A stretch of DNA of 6,258 nucleotides from UBA668 sp038234785 (GCA_038234785.1 JBBQTC010000106.1:1-6258), one strand, 5' to 3'; numbered from the stretch's first letter, positions 1 to 5,503 are shown. Notes: a model not told the origin generated them from the letters alone. Program-made: numbers and translations.

Positions 1-1399
1 CCGGCCGGTTATTTCCGGGGTAGTAGAGGGCGGTCCCGTCGGTCTCGGTCTCTTCGGCGATCCACTTCTCGGCGATGGCGTGGGCGATCATCTCCTCGGG
101 AGTGGCGAGGGCCTTGTGGGCTGAGGCGGTGGCGTGGGCGAGGGCTCGACGGGTGAGCGGGAGTTCTTCGGGCTTGGCCCTGTGGATCTTGCGTCCGATC
201 GCTCGGGCGCCTCCTTCGAGGGCGCGCCGTTCGGCTGAGGTGGCGGTCGCGGTGTGTTCGGCGACCTTGCTCTGGATCCGTCGATCGTGGGCGCGGCGGG
301 CTTCGATCTGTTGGAGGGCGACGAGCTCGGCGCGGGTGTGGGTGCTGCTGCGCAGGACCTGGCCGGCGAGGTGCCAGTCCTCGGGGTTGATGTCGCGGCG
401 CTGTTCGAGGAGGGCCAGGAGGCCGGCGACCTTGAGGCGGAGGAGGTCCCGGTGGCTGTCGAGTGGGTCGATCTGGCGTGTGCCGGCGGCGGCGGCGATC
501 CGGTTGCGTTGGAGCTCGGCGGCGACGTCGGGGTGCGGGGTGATCCAGTCGGCCCCGCTCGTGGACGGGGTGGGGAGGTGGAGCTCGCCGGGCCAGTCCG
601 GGAGCCGGTCGAGGTCGGCGATCCGAGGGTCGATGGTCGGGAACCACAGGAACCGTTGCGGCGTGCCGCCGGCGGCGTCGTCGAGGAGGCCGGCGGCGTG
701 GTGGGGTTGGATGCCGAGCACGGCGGAGAACCGATATCGGTTGGCGGGGAGCCGGCGGTCGCGGTCGGCGGCGGCGTTCTTCTGGCCGAGGGTGCCGCCG
801 GACCAGGCGGTGCGGAGGACGGGCAGGAGTGTGGCTCCGTTGCGGGCTCCCATCTGCGCGACGACCTGGCCTTCGTCGACGATGAACAGCGCGCCGGCGT
901 GGGCCTGCTCGCGTCGCCAGACCTTGTTGCCGCTGCCGTCGTCGACCTTGTACGGCGCGCCGAGGTACGCGTCGGCGATTCCCTCGCCGGATCCCATCGG
1001 GACGTCGACCACGAGGTCGGTTCGGTGGTCGAGCGGGAGCATGGCCTCGGCCGCGGCGAGTGTCTCGGACTTCCCTCCTCCGGATGGTGCGACGAGGACC
1101 ACGAGCACGTTCAGCGAGCCGCGTGGGGCGAGTTGGATGCTCGGCGGGTGGGCGACCGCGATCCGGGCGAGGACGGCTCCGAGGAGGCCGTCGGGAGCGA
1201 CGGGCCAGGAGAGCGCAGCGGCGTGGATGCGGCCGAGGGTGTCGCGGCTGAACCAGAACGTGTCAGGGAGTCGCCCGGGCGGCGCGCCGTCGGGTTCGAG
1301 TTCCTCGGGTGGTGCGAGGGCGTCGGCGTTCGGGTCTCGACTCAGGCTGTCGAGGTAGTCGCGTCGGTCGGCGTCGATCCAGTCGGGTTCGTCGGTCAC
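1..1399 (-). CDS. P-loop ATPase, DUF3987-like / replicative helicase-type protein (3' end cut by window edge)
   Basis: The frame stays open for 466 codons from a GTG at 1399 to the window edge, so the C-terminus is missing. It is probably the ATP-driven DNA-unwinding or initiator protein of the element's replication module. After an acidic N-terminus (about 1-45), residues 48-100 form a helical segment (DTFWFSRDTLGRIHAAAL) ending in SLNVLVVLVAPSGGGKS. That end carries a Walker A of the form [AG]x4GKS at 104-111. Walker B is ALFIVDEG (170-177, D175-E176). Two further conserved-looking blocks follow, NRYRFSAVLGIQP (220-231) and GGTPQRF (245-250), which sit where sensor and arginine-finger elements would be expected. 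Residues 290-440 are charged and helical. The GTG overlaps the upstream TGA as GTGA, indicating translational coupling. Codon third positions are almost all G or C, as expected for a real high-GC gene. The family assignment comes from recalled motifs, and a primase or other AAA-type role is possible. Confidence 0.8.
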   Translation of the reverse strand, partial: MTDEPDWIDADRRDYLDSLSRDPNADALAPPEELEPDGAPPGRLPDTFWFSRDTLGRIHAAALSWPVAPDGLLGAVLARIAVAHPPSIQLAPRGSLNVLVVLVAPSGGGKSETLAAAEAMLPLDHRTDLVVDVPMGSGEGIADAYLGAPYKVDDGSGNKVWRREQAHAGALFIVDEGQVVAQMGARNGATLLPVLRTAWSGGTLGQKNAAADRDRRLPANRYRFSAVLGIQPHHAAGLLDDAAGGTPQRFLWFPTIDPRIADLDRLPDWPGELHLPTPSTSGADWITPHPDVAAELQRNRIAAAAGTRQIDPLDSHRDLLRLKVAGLLALLEQRRDINPEDWHLAGQVLRSSTHTRAELVALQQIEARRAHDRRIQSKVAEHTATATSAERRALEGGARAIGRKIHRAKPEELPLTRRALAHATASAHKALATPEEMIAHAIAEKWIAEETETDGTALYYPGNNRP

Positions 1400-1956
1400 G
1401 AGGTCGGCTCCCCGAGCTCGGTGGCGAGCTGGTCGACCAGGCGGCAAACCTCGTCACCATGACCTGCCATCGCTGCGGCGCCGAGCTCGTGCGCGAGATG
1501 CACGATGCGGCGGTTGCGGGCGTGCCTGCGCACGATCTCGGCGTATCGGCGTGCCGAGCTGACCGACGGCGTGGTCGCGAACAGCGACTGCAGGTCGACC
1601 AGCCCTATCTCGTGGTGGCCGGCGAGGCGAAGCGCGTCATGGACGAGAAGCGGATCGGGGGTCTCGCCCTCGGCGATGACATCTCTGATCGCGCTGGCAA
1701 TGATCGCGTTGCGCGGCACGAAGTAATCCTCGAGGGCGACGCCCGCCACCACCACGGCGGCGGCCCTGTTGATGAGCGCGGCACCGTTGAGCGCGTCCTC
1801 GACGTCAGGGTCGGCCGGCAACGAGTCGCAGCTGGAGAGCAGGTCCTCAATCTGGTGTTCAGTCGAGCTACCGTTGCTGCTGTCGAGCTCGCCGGGAAGC
1901 GCCTTGACCGGGGTCGGTCCTCCTTCGAGGGCCGGCCTCGCTCGTTCCCTGCTCAA
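1396..1956 (-). CDS. Stand-alone DnaB N-terminal-domain protein (no ATPase domain)
   Basis: This 186-aa protein (from the TTG) matches the helical N-terminal domain of replicative helicase DnaB. That domain normally forms the ring collar and contacts primase. Residues 51-165 follow the familiar order: DPDVEDALNGAALIN (start of domain), LEDYFVPRNAIIASAIRDVI (75-94), DPLLVHDALRLAGHH, LFATTPSVSSARRYAEIV (125-142), then RRHARNRRIVHLAHEL. Full DnaB proteins run to about 450 aa and continue into a RecA-like ATPase domain, which is absent here. The protein ends at about residue 186 and the next gene supplies a different P-loop ATPase, so the two may work together as a split helicase. The start is uncertain. 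TTG at 1956 overlaps the preceding stop as TTGA, which fits coupling. A strong AAGGAGG lies further in, but no ATG, GTG or TTG follows it. An upstream in-frame ATG at 2073 lies deep inside the neighbouring gene and is unlikely. Confidence 0.8.
   Translation of the reverse strand: MSRERARPALEGGPTPVKALPGELDSSNGSSTEHQIEDLLSSCDSLPADPDVEDALNGAALINRAAAVVVAGVALEDYFVPRNAIIASAIRDVIAEGETPDPLLVHDALRLAGHHEIGLVDLQSLFATTPSVSSARRYAEIVRRHARNRRIVHLAHELGAAAMAGHGDEVCRLVDQLATELGEPTS
1919..1925 (-). promoter_or_regulatory. Orphan Shine-Dalgarno-like AAGGAGG inside the start of the DnaB-N gene
   Basis: A perfect AAGGAGG on the minus strand lies about 30 nt after the proposed TTG start. At the position where a start would be expected there is GTC (1906-1908), which is not a standard initiator. 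Possible readings are chance, a non-canonical start, a sequencing or assembly error turning GTG into GTC, or a ribosome pause site. Confidence 0.4.
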
Positions 1957-2141
1957 GACGCGACCCGCGGCCGGATCGTGTTGGCCGTGAGGTAGGCCTC
2001 GACGTCTTCGGTGCGGTAGCGGACGTACTTGCCGACCTTGATGTAGGTCGGTCCCTTGCCTTGGTAGCGCCATTGCGCCAGGGTCTTCTCAGGCACGCCG
2101 AGTGTCGTCGCGCAGCCGGTGCAGTCGAGTAGCTGAACCAT
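1953..2141 (-). CDS. AlpA/excisionase-type helix-turn-helix protein
   Basis: This is a small (62 aa) winged helix-turn-helix protein of the MerR-like excisionase/AlpA type (HTH_17 fold). Such proteins bind att-site or promoter DNA to steer integrase toward excision, or activate early genes of an element. The order is visible: a leading helix with the HTH core GCATTLGVPEKTLAQWRYQG (about 9-28), a wing GPTYIKVGKYVRYRTEDVEA (about 30-49), and a last helix ending in the short tail RPRVAS. I chose the ATG at 2141 because GGAGGAA sits 6 nt upstream of it. An ATG at 2156 would add five residues (MEEQE), but that Shine-Dalgarno would then lie inside the coding sequence. It is first in the leftward operon, and its stop overlaps the next start. 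It faces the integrase-side genes across a divergent intergenic region. Whether it acts as Xis or as a transcription activator cannot be told from sequence. Confidence 0.82.
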   Translation of the reverse strand: MVQLLDCTGCATTLGVPEKTLAQWRYQGKGPTYIKVGKYVRYRTEDVEAYLTANTIRPRVAS

Positions 2142-2147
2142 CTCTTG

Positions 2148-2154
2148 TTCCTCC
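2148..2154 (-). promoter_or_regulatory. Ribosome binding site deciding the start of the AlpA-like gene
   Basis: GGAGGAA on the minus strand is 6 nt before the ATG at 2141. It overlaps the codons following the alternative ATG at 2156, so it favours the shorter protein. Confidence 0.75.
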
Positions 2155-2229
2155 ATGATCGCCAGAATGCTTGATGGTGCCCATCACACCGCGCTACCCT
2201 CTGTCCTAGCAACGGCAACAGACTTAATA

Positions 2230-2236
2230 GGGAGGG
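2230..2236 (+). promoter_or_regulatory. Ribosome binding site deciding the start of the 225-aa protein
   Basis: GGGAGGG is followed after 5 nt by the ATG at 2242. An in-frame ATG at 2155 lies inside the divergent gene's start region and has no comparable site, so 2242 is preferred. Confidence 0.7.
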
Positions 2237-2241
2237 TTGGC

Positions 2242-2919
2242 ATGGAATGGCGTCACATGGGTTCGCCGATCATCGGAATCGAAGGCACGGAGCCGGGCTA
2301 CCTGCCGGGCTGGGATCTGCATGTTGAAGTGGTCGCCGACGGTGATCTCGCAGGAGTCCGACGCGTGGCATTCGAGTCCTCGGACGGCCGGCCGCGACCG
2401 ATGCCGGCGGCGATCTTCAAGAGCCTGAACATGGGCGAGCTGAACGACAGCATCGAGCACTTGCTGACCACGTCGCCGCTCCGACTGCTGCTTCCGCCAG
2501 CGCTTCGCCGTGAGGTCACGAGACCTCGGCCCGGGCGCCGCGGGCGAGCGGACCTGTTCTACGCCGAACGGGTCGCCCAGTTCGTCGAGGCCCTCGCGCG
2601 CGAGCCGAGAACACCGATCAAGTGGCTCGTCGACCACGCCGAACCTCCGACCAACACAGCGCCAACCGGCAAGACATGGCGGACGTGGCTCGCCGAGGCT
2701 GAGCGTCGCGGGCTGCTAGCCGATCGGCCGGCGCAGACCGAAGGTCGTACGGGCGGAACGATGACCGGGCGTTGCCAGCAGCTCCTCAAAGCCTGCGCGC
2801 CAGCTGAGCCACAAGGCGCCAACGTCGACCCGGAAGAGTTGGCGGCTGCTATCGAGCATCGAGCACGACTCCGCTCCGACCTCGGCCTTCCACCCGACCC
2901 ACCCGAACAGGAGAACTGA
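2242..2919 (+). CDS. Hypothetical protein with probable winged-helix DNA-binding segment, co-transcribed with integrase
   Basis: I do not recognise a named family for this 225-aa protein. The N-terminal half (1-90) looks like a compact mixed alpha/beta domain (GYLPGWDLHVEVVADGDLAG, then a helix FKSLNMGELNDSIEHLL). After a basic linker RRPGRRGR-like stretch (about 93-102), residues 103-160 have the pattern of a helix-turn-helix. YAERVAQFVEALAREPRTPI is one helix with its turn, GKTWRTWLAEAERRGLL (143-159) reads as a recognition helix plus wing, and the final WLAEAERRGLL resembles the 'wixxARxrGlL' ending seen in actinobacterial regulators next to integrases. The C-terminus (200-225) is acidic and proline-rich. 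Its stop is one base before the integrase start, so the two are surely co-expressed. A role as element regulator or integrase accessory factor is inference. It has no membrane segment or signal peptide. Confidence 0.72.
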   Translation: MEWRHMGSPIIGIEGTEPGYLPGWDLHVEVVADGDLAGVRRVAFESSDGRPRPMPAAIFKSLNMGELNDSIEHLLTTSPLRLLLPPALRREVTRPRPGRRGRADLFYAERVAQFVEALAREPRTPIKWLVDHAEPPTNTAPTGKTWRTWLAEAERRGLLADRPAQTEGRTGGTMTGRCQQLLKACAPAEPQGANVDPEELAAAIEHRARLRSDLGLPPDPPEQEN

Positions 2920-2920
2920 A

Positions 2921-4048
2921 ATGGCAAGTGTGACGACCATCAAGGACCGGAACGGGCGAGCTGTGAAGCACCGCGTGCGATACCGCACACCCGACGGAGC
3001 CAGCCGATCGAGAACGTTCACGAAGAAGACCGACGCGGAAGCGTTCCTCGTGTCGACCGAGCACCGGAAGCGCACCGGCGAGTACGTCGACCCGACCGCG
3101 GGGAAGATGACATTCGCCGAGTACTCGGAGCGGTGGCTCGAGCGGAAGCGGCAGACAGTGAAGGTCACGACCGCGCAGACCTTCGCAGCGCACATCAGGA
3201 AGCATCTCGTACCGACCTTCGGACCGCTCGGTCTGTCGGCTATCGACCGCGAGTCAGTGAAGGCGTTTGCCGGCGGGCTGCAGCCGGCCGTGGCGCCCAC
3301 GACGGCGCGAGCGATCGTCTTCACGCTCGCTGCTGTGCTGCGCGAAGCGGTTGATGACGGACGCATCGTGAAGAACCCGGCCGAACGCATCAAGGTCGGC
3401 GCGAAGACCGAGCGGCGGGTCGACCCCCGCCACATCGCGCAGGTGGCAGGCAAGGTAACCGGGATCGCCGACGCGGTGCCGGCGCGCTGGCGTGCAGCAG
3501 TACTACTCATGGCGTCGACCGGCCTGCGGCTGGGGGAGTGCCTCGGGCTCACGGTCGACCGAGTCGACTTCCTCCGCCGGACGATTCGCATCGATCGCCA
3601 ACTCGCCAACGTCGCCGGCCAGACCGGCTTCGGTACGCCGAAGACGAAGGCCGGGATTCGCACCATCCCGGTCCCCGCGCAGGTCGTCGAGCTGCTCGCC
3701 GCGCACCTGGCCGCATACCCGGCCGGAGAGGACAGCCTCATCTTCACGATGGAGAACGGCCGTCCCGTCACCCGGAGTCGGTGGTCTGACAACTACCGCG
3801 CCGCCTGCGGGACCGTCGGGCTCGAAGGCAGGACGAGGACCCACGACCTTCGACACGTCGCCGCAAGCTCGCTGATCGCCGGCGGGTTGTCGGTAGCAGC
3901 AGTTCAAGCAGTGCTCGGCCACGCATCGCCGGCGGAGACCCTGGACGTGTACACGCACCTGTGGCCAACCGACGAGGAGCGGACTCGTGGAGCGATCGAG
4001 GCGGCTTCGTCTGGCTGGATGACGCACGCCAACGAGGCCGTGTCATGA
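2921..4048 (+). CDS. int: Tyrosine recombinase / phage-type integrase
   Basis: This is a complete 375-aa site-specific recombinase that inserts and removes the element by cutting and joining two att sites through a covalent 3'-phosphotyrosine. An N-terminal arm-binding domain of AP2-like type covers about 1-60 (HRVRYRTPDGASRSRTFTKK). A SAM-like core-binding domain follows at about 64-150 (FAEYSERWLERKRQTVKVTT through LREAVDDGRIVKNPAE). The catalytic domain is 170-350 with all expected residues: R203 in STGLRLGE, K241 in PKTKAGIRTIP, H308-x-x-R311 in THDLRH, H334 in VLGHAS and the nucleophile Y344 in VYTHLWP. The ATG at 2921 has AGGAG 7 nt upstream and follows the previous stop by one base. 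Length and layout are normal, so the enzyme should be active. Its 3' end points to the rnpB 3' end 82 bp away, which marks that site as the probable target. The group assignment is certain; the att specificity is inferred. Confidence 0.97.
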   Translation: MASVTTIKDRNGRAVKHRVRYRTPDGASRSRTFTKKTDAEAFLVSTEHRKRTGEYVDPTAGKMTFAEYSERWLERKRQTVKVTTAQTFAAHIRKHLVPTFGPLGLSAIDRESVKAFAGGLQPAVAPTTARAIVFTLAAVLREAVDDGRIVKNPAERIKVGAKTERRVDPRHIAQVAGKVTGIADAVPARWRAAVLLMASTGLRLGECLGLTVDRVDFLRRTIRIDRQLANVAGQTGFGTPKTKAGIRTIPVPAQVVELLAAHLAAYPAGEDSLIFTMENGRPVTRSRWSDNYRAACGTVGLEGRTRTHDLRHVAASSLIAGGLSVAAVQAVLGHASPAETLDVYTHLWPTDEERTRGAIEAASSGWMTHANEAVS

Positions 4049-4084
4049 GCGGCTCCGACGCACCGCGTGTCACGTGTGTGTCAC
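4039..4084 (+). repeat. Recurrent CGTGTCA-type heptamers (candidate integrase arm sites)
   Basis: CGTGTCA occurs at 4039-4045 and 4066-4072, and TGTGTCA at 4077-4083. The last two are 11 bp apart, one helical turn. GTGTGAC follows at 4124-4130. Tyrosine integrases with an N-terminal arm-binding domain use short direct repeats flanking the core. The match to that role is inference, because the repeats are short and one lies in the integrase coding end. Confidence 0.35.
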
Positions 4085-4099
4085 GGTGGTGCGCCGGAG
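4053..4099. repeat. Imperfect inverted repeat directly after integrase stop
   Basis: CTCCGACGCACC (4053-4064) and GGTGCGCCGGAG (4088-4099) pair at 11 of 12 positions. An inner CGTG/CACG (4066-4069 with 4082-4085) can extend the stem. The loop contains CACGTG (4071-4076). There is no T-run on either strand after it. It begins 5 bp after the integrase stop and could end int transcription, end read-through from rnpB on the other strand, or serve as a protein-binding site in the att region. Confidence 0.65.
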
Positions 4100-4107
4100 T
4101 CGCATTC

Positions 4108-4121
4108 CCCCTGGTCAGGGG
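4108..4121. terminator. Short perfect hairpin between integrase and rnpB (possible terminator)
   Basis: CCCCTG (4108-4113) and CAGGGG (4116-4121) are perfect complements around GT. On the plus strand TTGTGTG follows, only a weak T-rich tail. On the minus strand, 9 nt beyond the rnpB 3' end, GAATGC follows. It may help end convergent transcripts of int and rnpB, or be part of the att core. Function is not shown. Confidence 0.4.
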
Positions 4122-4130
4122 TTGTGTGAC

Positions 4131-4160
4131 GGTGAGTCGACCTATAAGCGGGATTCTGTC
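4131..4160. other. Probable attachment site (element-chromosome junction) within the rnpB 3' end
   Basis: The block covers the last about 30 nt of rnpB, including CCTATAAGCGGGATTCTGTC (4141-4160) on the plus strand and the 3' strand of helix P1 (4131-4139). Elements that enter 3' ends of RNA genes usually carry a copy of that end in attP, so the gene stays whole, as it is here. The exact core cannot be set without the second copy at the other end of the element or an uninterrupted relative. Confidence 0.5.
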
Positions 4161-4486
4161 GCCCGAAGGCGGATGACCATCCATCTGATGCGGCCTACCC
4201 GAGCGTTGCCGACCCGAAGGCCGACGGGACGGGCCGCCCGTGCGCTCTGCTTGGCCTTGCTCCGAGTGGTGTTACCGAGCCGTACGAGTCGCCTCGCACG
4301 CTGGTGCGCTCTTACCGCACCGTTGCACCCTTACCTGTGACCGGCGAACCGGTCCATCGGCGGTCTCTCTCTGTTGCACATCCGTCAGGTCGCCCCGACC
4401 TGGCTCAACGCCAGCACTCTGCCCTGTGGAGTCCCGACTTTCCTCGACACGATCGAGCCGTGCCGCGGTCACCCGACCGACTCACC
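4131..4486 (-). ncRNA. rnpB: RNase P RNA, bacterial type A
   Basis: This is the catalytic RNA of RNase P, which with the RnpA protein removes 5' leaders from pre-tRNAs. On the minus strand the diagnostic 5' block GAGGAAAGTCGGGACTCCAC lies within 4420-4445. The P15-region block with GGTAAGGGTGCAACGGTGCG and the tRNA-CCA-binding GGTAAGAGCGCACC lies at about 4303-4335. The 3' P4 block ACAGAATCCCGCTTATAGG is at 4141-4159. The ends are set by helix P1: GGTGAGTCG (4486-4478) and CGACTCACC (4139-4131) pair perfectly over 9 bp, giving about 356 nt. No part is missing, so the gene should work. It lies 36 bp beyond the stop of the ferritin-like lipoprotein gene, and its 3' end is the presumed integration target. 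Type A is the usual actinobacterial form. The mature ends may differ by a few nt. Confidence 0.97.
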
Positions 4487-4495
4487 ACCGCTGGG

Positions 4496-4525
4496 AGTGT
4501 ACGGCCTGGGCCGTGACGCCGGTCA
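4496..4525 (-). promoter_or_regulatory. Candidate rnpB promoter overlapping the end of the lipoprotein gene
   Basis: On the minus strand TACACT (4501-4496) has the TAnnnT pattern of a -10 box and would place the start at about 4489-4486, just where helix P1 begins. Upstream, CTGACC or TGACCG (4526-4520) with an 18-19 nt spacer is a moderate -35 that contains the TGA stop of the neighbouring gene. The spacing fits well, but the -35 is weak. Confidence 0.45.
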
Positions 4526-4531
4526 GCCGGC
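4501..4531. repeat. Two small GC hairpins at the end of the lipoprotein gene
   Basis: ACGGC-CTGG-GCCGT (4501-4514) and GCCGG-TCAG-CCGGC (4518-4531) are perfect 5-bp stems with 4-nt loops. The second holds the stop codon in its loop. Neither is followed by a T-run. They might weaken read-through from the ferritin-like operon into rnpB, but they overlap the candidate rnpB promoter and could be chance in GC-rich DNA. Confidence 0.3.
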
Positions 4532-5503
4532 GCAGGAGTCGAACGGGTACGTGAACGAGTTCAGCGACGGGGTCTCGAGGTTCAGCTTGAGTCGCACCCC
4601 GTTCTCGTCGCCGAGTCCGCCGACATAGGTGACCGCGGAGAGCAGTCCGAACTGCGACGGAATCGCGATCGGCAGCGGGATCTCGGTCTGCGGCGGGGGA
4701 GCCTCGCCCGTTGCGGTGGTCTCGACCGGCGCCGCGATGTTCTGCGTGGTGGTCGGCGCAACGGTGGTCGTCGTGGCACCGGGTGTCGCGTTCTGGGCAT
4801 CCGCGCTGGTGACGTACGCACCCGGATTGATCATCAGCGACACCAGTGTGGACTGGCGGGCCGAACGAGCGCCGATGCGCATCGCCTCGGCGCGGTACGA
4901 CGCCTGTGTGACCTGGGGCATGAGCGCCTGCGACGACGTGGCCGACAGCGACTCGAGCGCCCACACCAGGTTGATCATGTCGCGGGTGATGTCGTCGCTC
5001 GGCCCGATCTCGGCGTTGAGGTCGGTGGCAGTAGCGCCCTTCTCGACGCGGGTGAAGATCATGTCGATGAACGCGCTGTCGAGCCGCGGGTTCCCGCAGA
5101 GCCACGGCTCGCCACCGGCCTCCTGGGCCAGCGCGTTGAACGACTCCGCGGACTTCTTGTGGTGCGCGAGGTAGTTCGTGACCAGGTCGGTCTGATCGCC
5201 GAGGTCGGGGTGCGTCGGGCTGGGCCGGCCGAGAAACCCGCCATCGAGGATGTGCTGGTAGGCGTTGACGATCGACGTCTCGATCGAGGCCGATGTGCGC
5301 AGCAACACGCTGTCGTCGACGATCGGGTCGAGCAGCGTCGGGGTGGGTGCGCCGACACCGACGCGTCCGAGTTCGCCTCCGGTGTCACCACATGCCGCCA
5401 GGACGGCCGCGGTGGCGATCGTGATGCCGCCGATGCGGAACAGTCCACGGCGGTCGAACGAGACCGAGACGAGAGGGTTCGATTCGTTGGTCATGTCGGT
5501 CAC
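4523..5503 (-). CDS. Exported lipoprotein with ferritin-like helical domain
   Basis: This 326-aa protein is probably anchored on the outer face of the cell membrane. The N-terminus has a twin-arginine stretch (DRRGLFRIGG, R18-R19), a hydrophobic stretch (24-36) and a lipobox LAAC with lipidated C38. Residues 60-225 form a four-helix, ferritin-like bundle: SIETSIVNAYQHIL (73-86, E75), YLAHHKKSAESFNALAQEAG (111-130), LVWALESLSATSSQ (179-192, E184) and SYRAEAMRIGARSARQ (202-217, E206). The fourth helix has no clear ExxH, so metal binding may be altered. A Thr/Pro/Ala-rich linker (240-275) leads to a short C-terminal part with a final Cys pair possibility (C136, C324). The start is GTG at 5503, overlapping the upstream stop as GTGA; an ATG at 5494 is the alternative. 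It is the second gene of a coupled pair. Family members are often annotated only as 'ferritin-like domain-containing', and the substrate is unknown. Confidence 0.82.
   Translation of the reverse strand: MTDMTNESNPLVSVSFDRRGLFRIGGITIATAAVLAACGDTGGELGRVGVGAPTPTLLDPIVDDSVLLRTSASIETSIVNAYQHILDGGFLGRPSPTHPDLGDQTDLVTNYLAHHKKSAESFNALAQEAGGEPWLCGNPRLDSAFIDMIFTRVEKGATATDLNAEIGPSDDITRDMINLVWALESLSATSSQALMPQVTQASYRAEAMRIGARSARQSTLVSLMINPGAYVTSADAQNATPGATTTTVAPTTTQNIAAPVETTATGEAPPPQTEIPLPIAIPSQFGLLSAVTYVGGLGDENGVRLKLNLETPSLNSFTYPFDSCAG

Larger units (their letters stand above)
2142..2241. promoter_or_regulatory. Divergent control region between the replication/excision operon and the integrase operon
   Basis: These 100 bp separate the start of the leftward operon (2141) from the start of the rightward one (2242), so both must be transcribed from here or overlap here. 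On the plus strand TTGATG (2171-2176) and TACCCT (2195-2200) are separated by 18 nt and resemble a sigma-70 type promoter with a leader of about 35 nt. On the minus strand I see only weak candidates (for example TTGCCG or TTGCTA as a -35). No convincing operator palindrome was seen by eye. In satellites and temperate elements such divergent regions hold the lysogeny-type switch. That role here is inference. Confidence 0.5.
1..4139. mobile_element. Right end of an integrative element inserted at the 3' end of rnpB (left end outside window)
   Basis: The sequence shows a complete tyrosine integrase whose 3' end faces, 82 bp away, the 3' end of an intact RNase P RNA gene. Next to it are an excisionase-type helix-turn-helix gene and replication genes on the opposite strand. 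Known integrative islands, satellites and actinobacterial plasmid-like elements typically have int beside one att site located in the 3' end of an RNA gene. I infer that the element covers everything from the left edge of the window to about the rnpB 3' end. The left att copy is not in the window, so neither the core sequence nor the element length can be defined. No capsid, terminase or conjugation gene is visible in this part, so phage, satellite and conjugative element all remain possible. Confidence 0.7.

Noticed and set aside
9..647. Arg/Pro-rich minus-strand frame of 212 codons
   Set aside because: It is composed almost wholly of R, P and D codons and is out of frame with the ATPase gene that covers the same bases.
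729..742. 14-bp perfect palindrome AACCGATATCGGTT
   Set aside because: It lies inside the coding sequence for the conserved NRYRF block of the ATPase. A protein-coding explanation suffices, though a binding site is not excluded.
75..1462. Long open frames on the plus strand (75-1358 and 254-1462)
   Set aside because: They are Ser/Arg- or Gly/Val-rich with no recognisable domain. They lie opposite a minus-strand frame with Walker A, Walker B and a coupled GTG start, so they are high-GC shadows.
2716..3792. 358-codon minus-strand frame antisense to the integrase
   Set aside because: The integrase on the plus strand has all catalytic residues. The antisense frame is Ser/Arg/Ala-rich with no domain, typical of a high-GC shadow.
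4074..4628. Several short plus-strand and minus-strand open frames across 4074-4628
   Set aside because: They overlap the structured rnpB gene and show no protein-like pattern.
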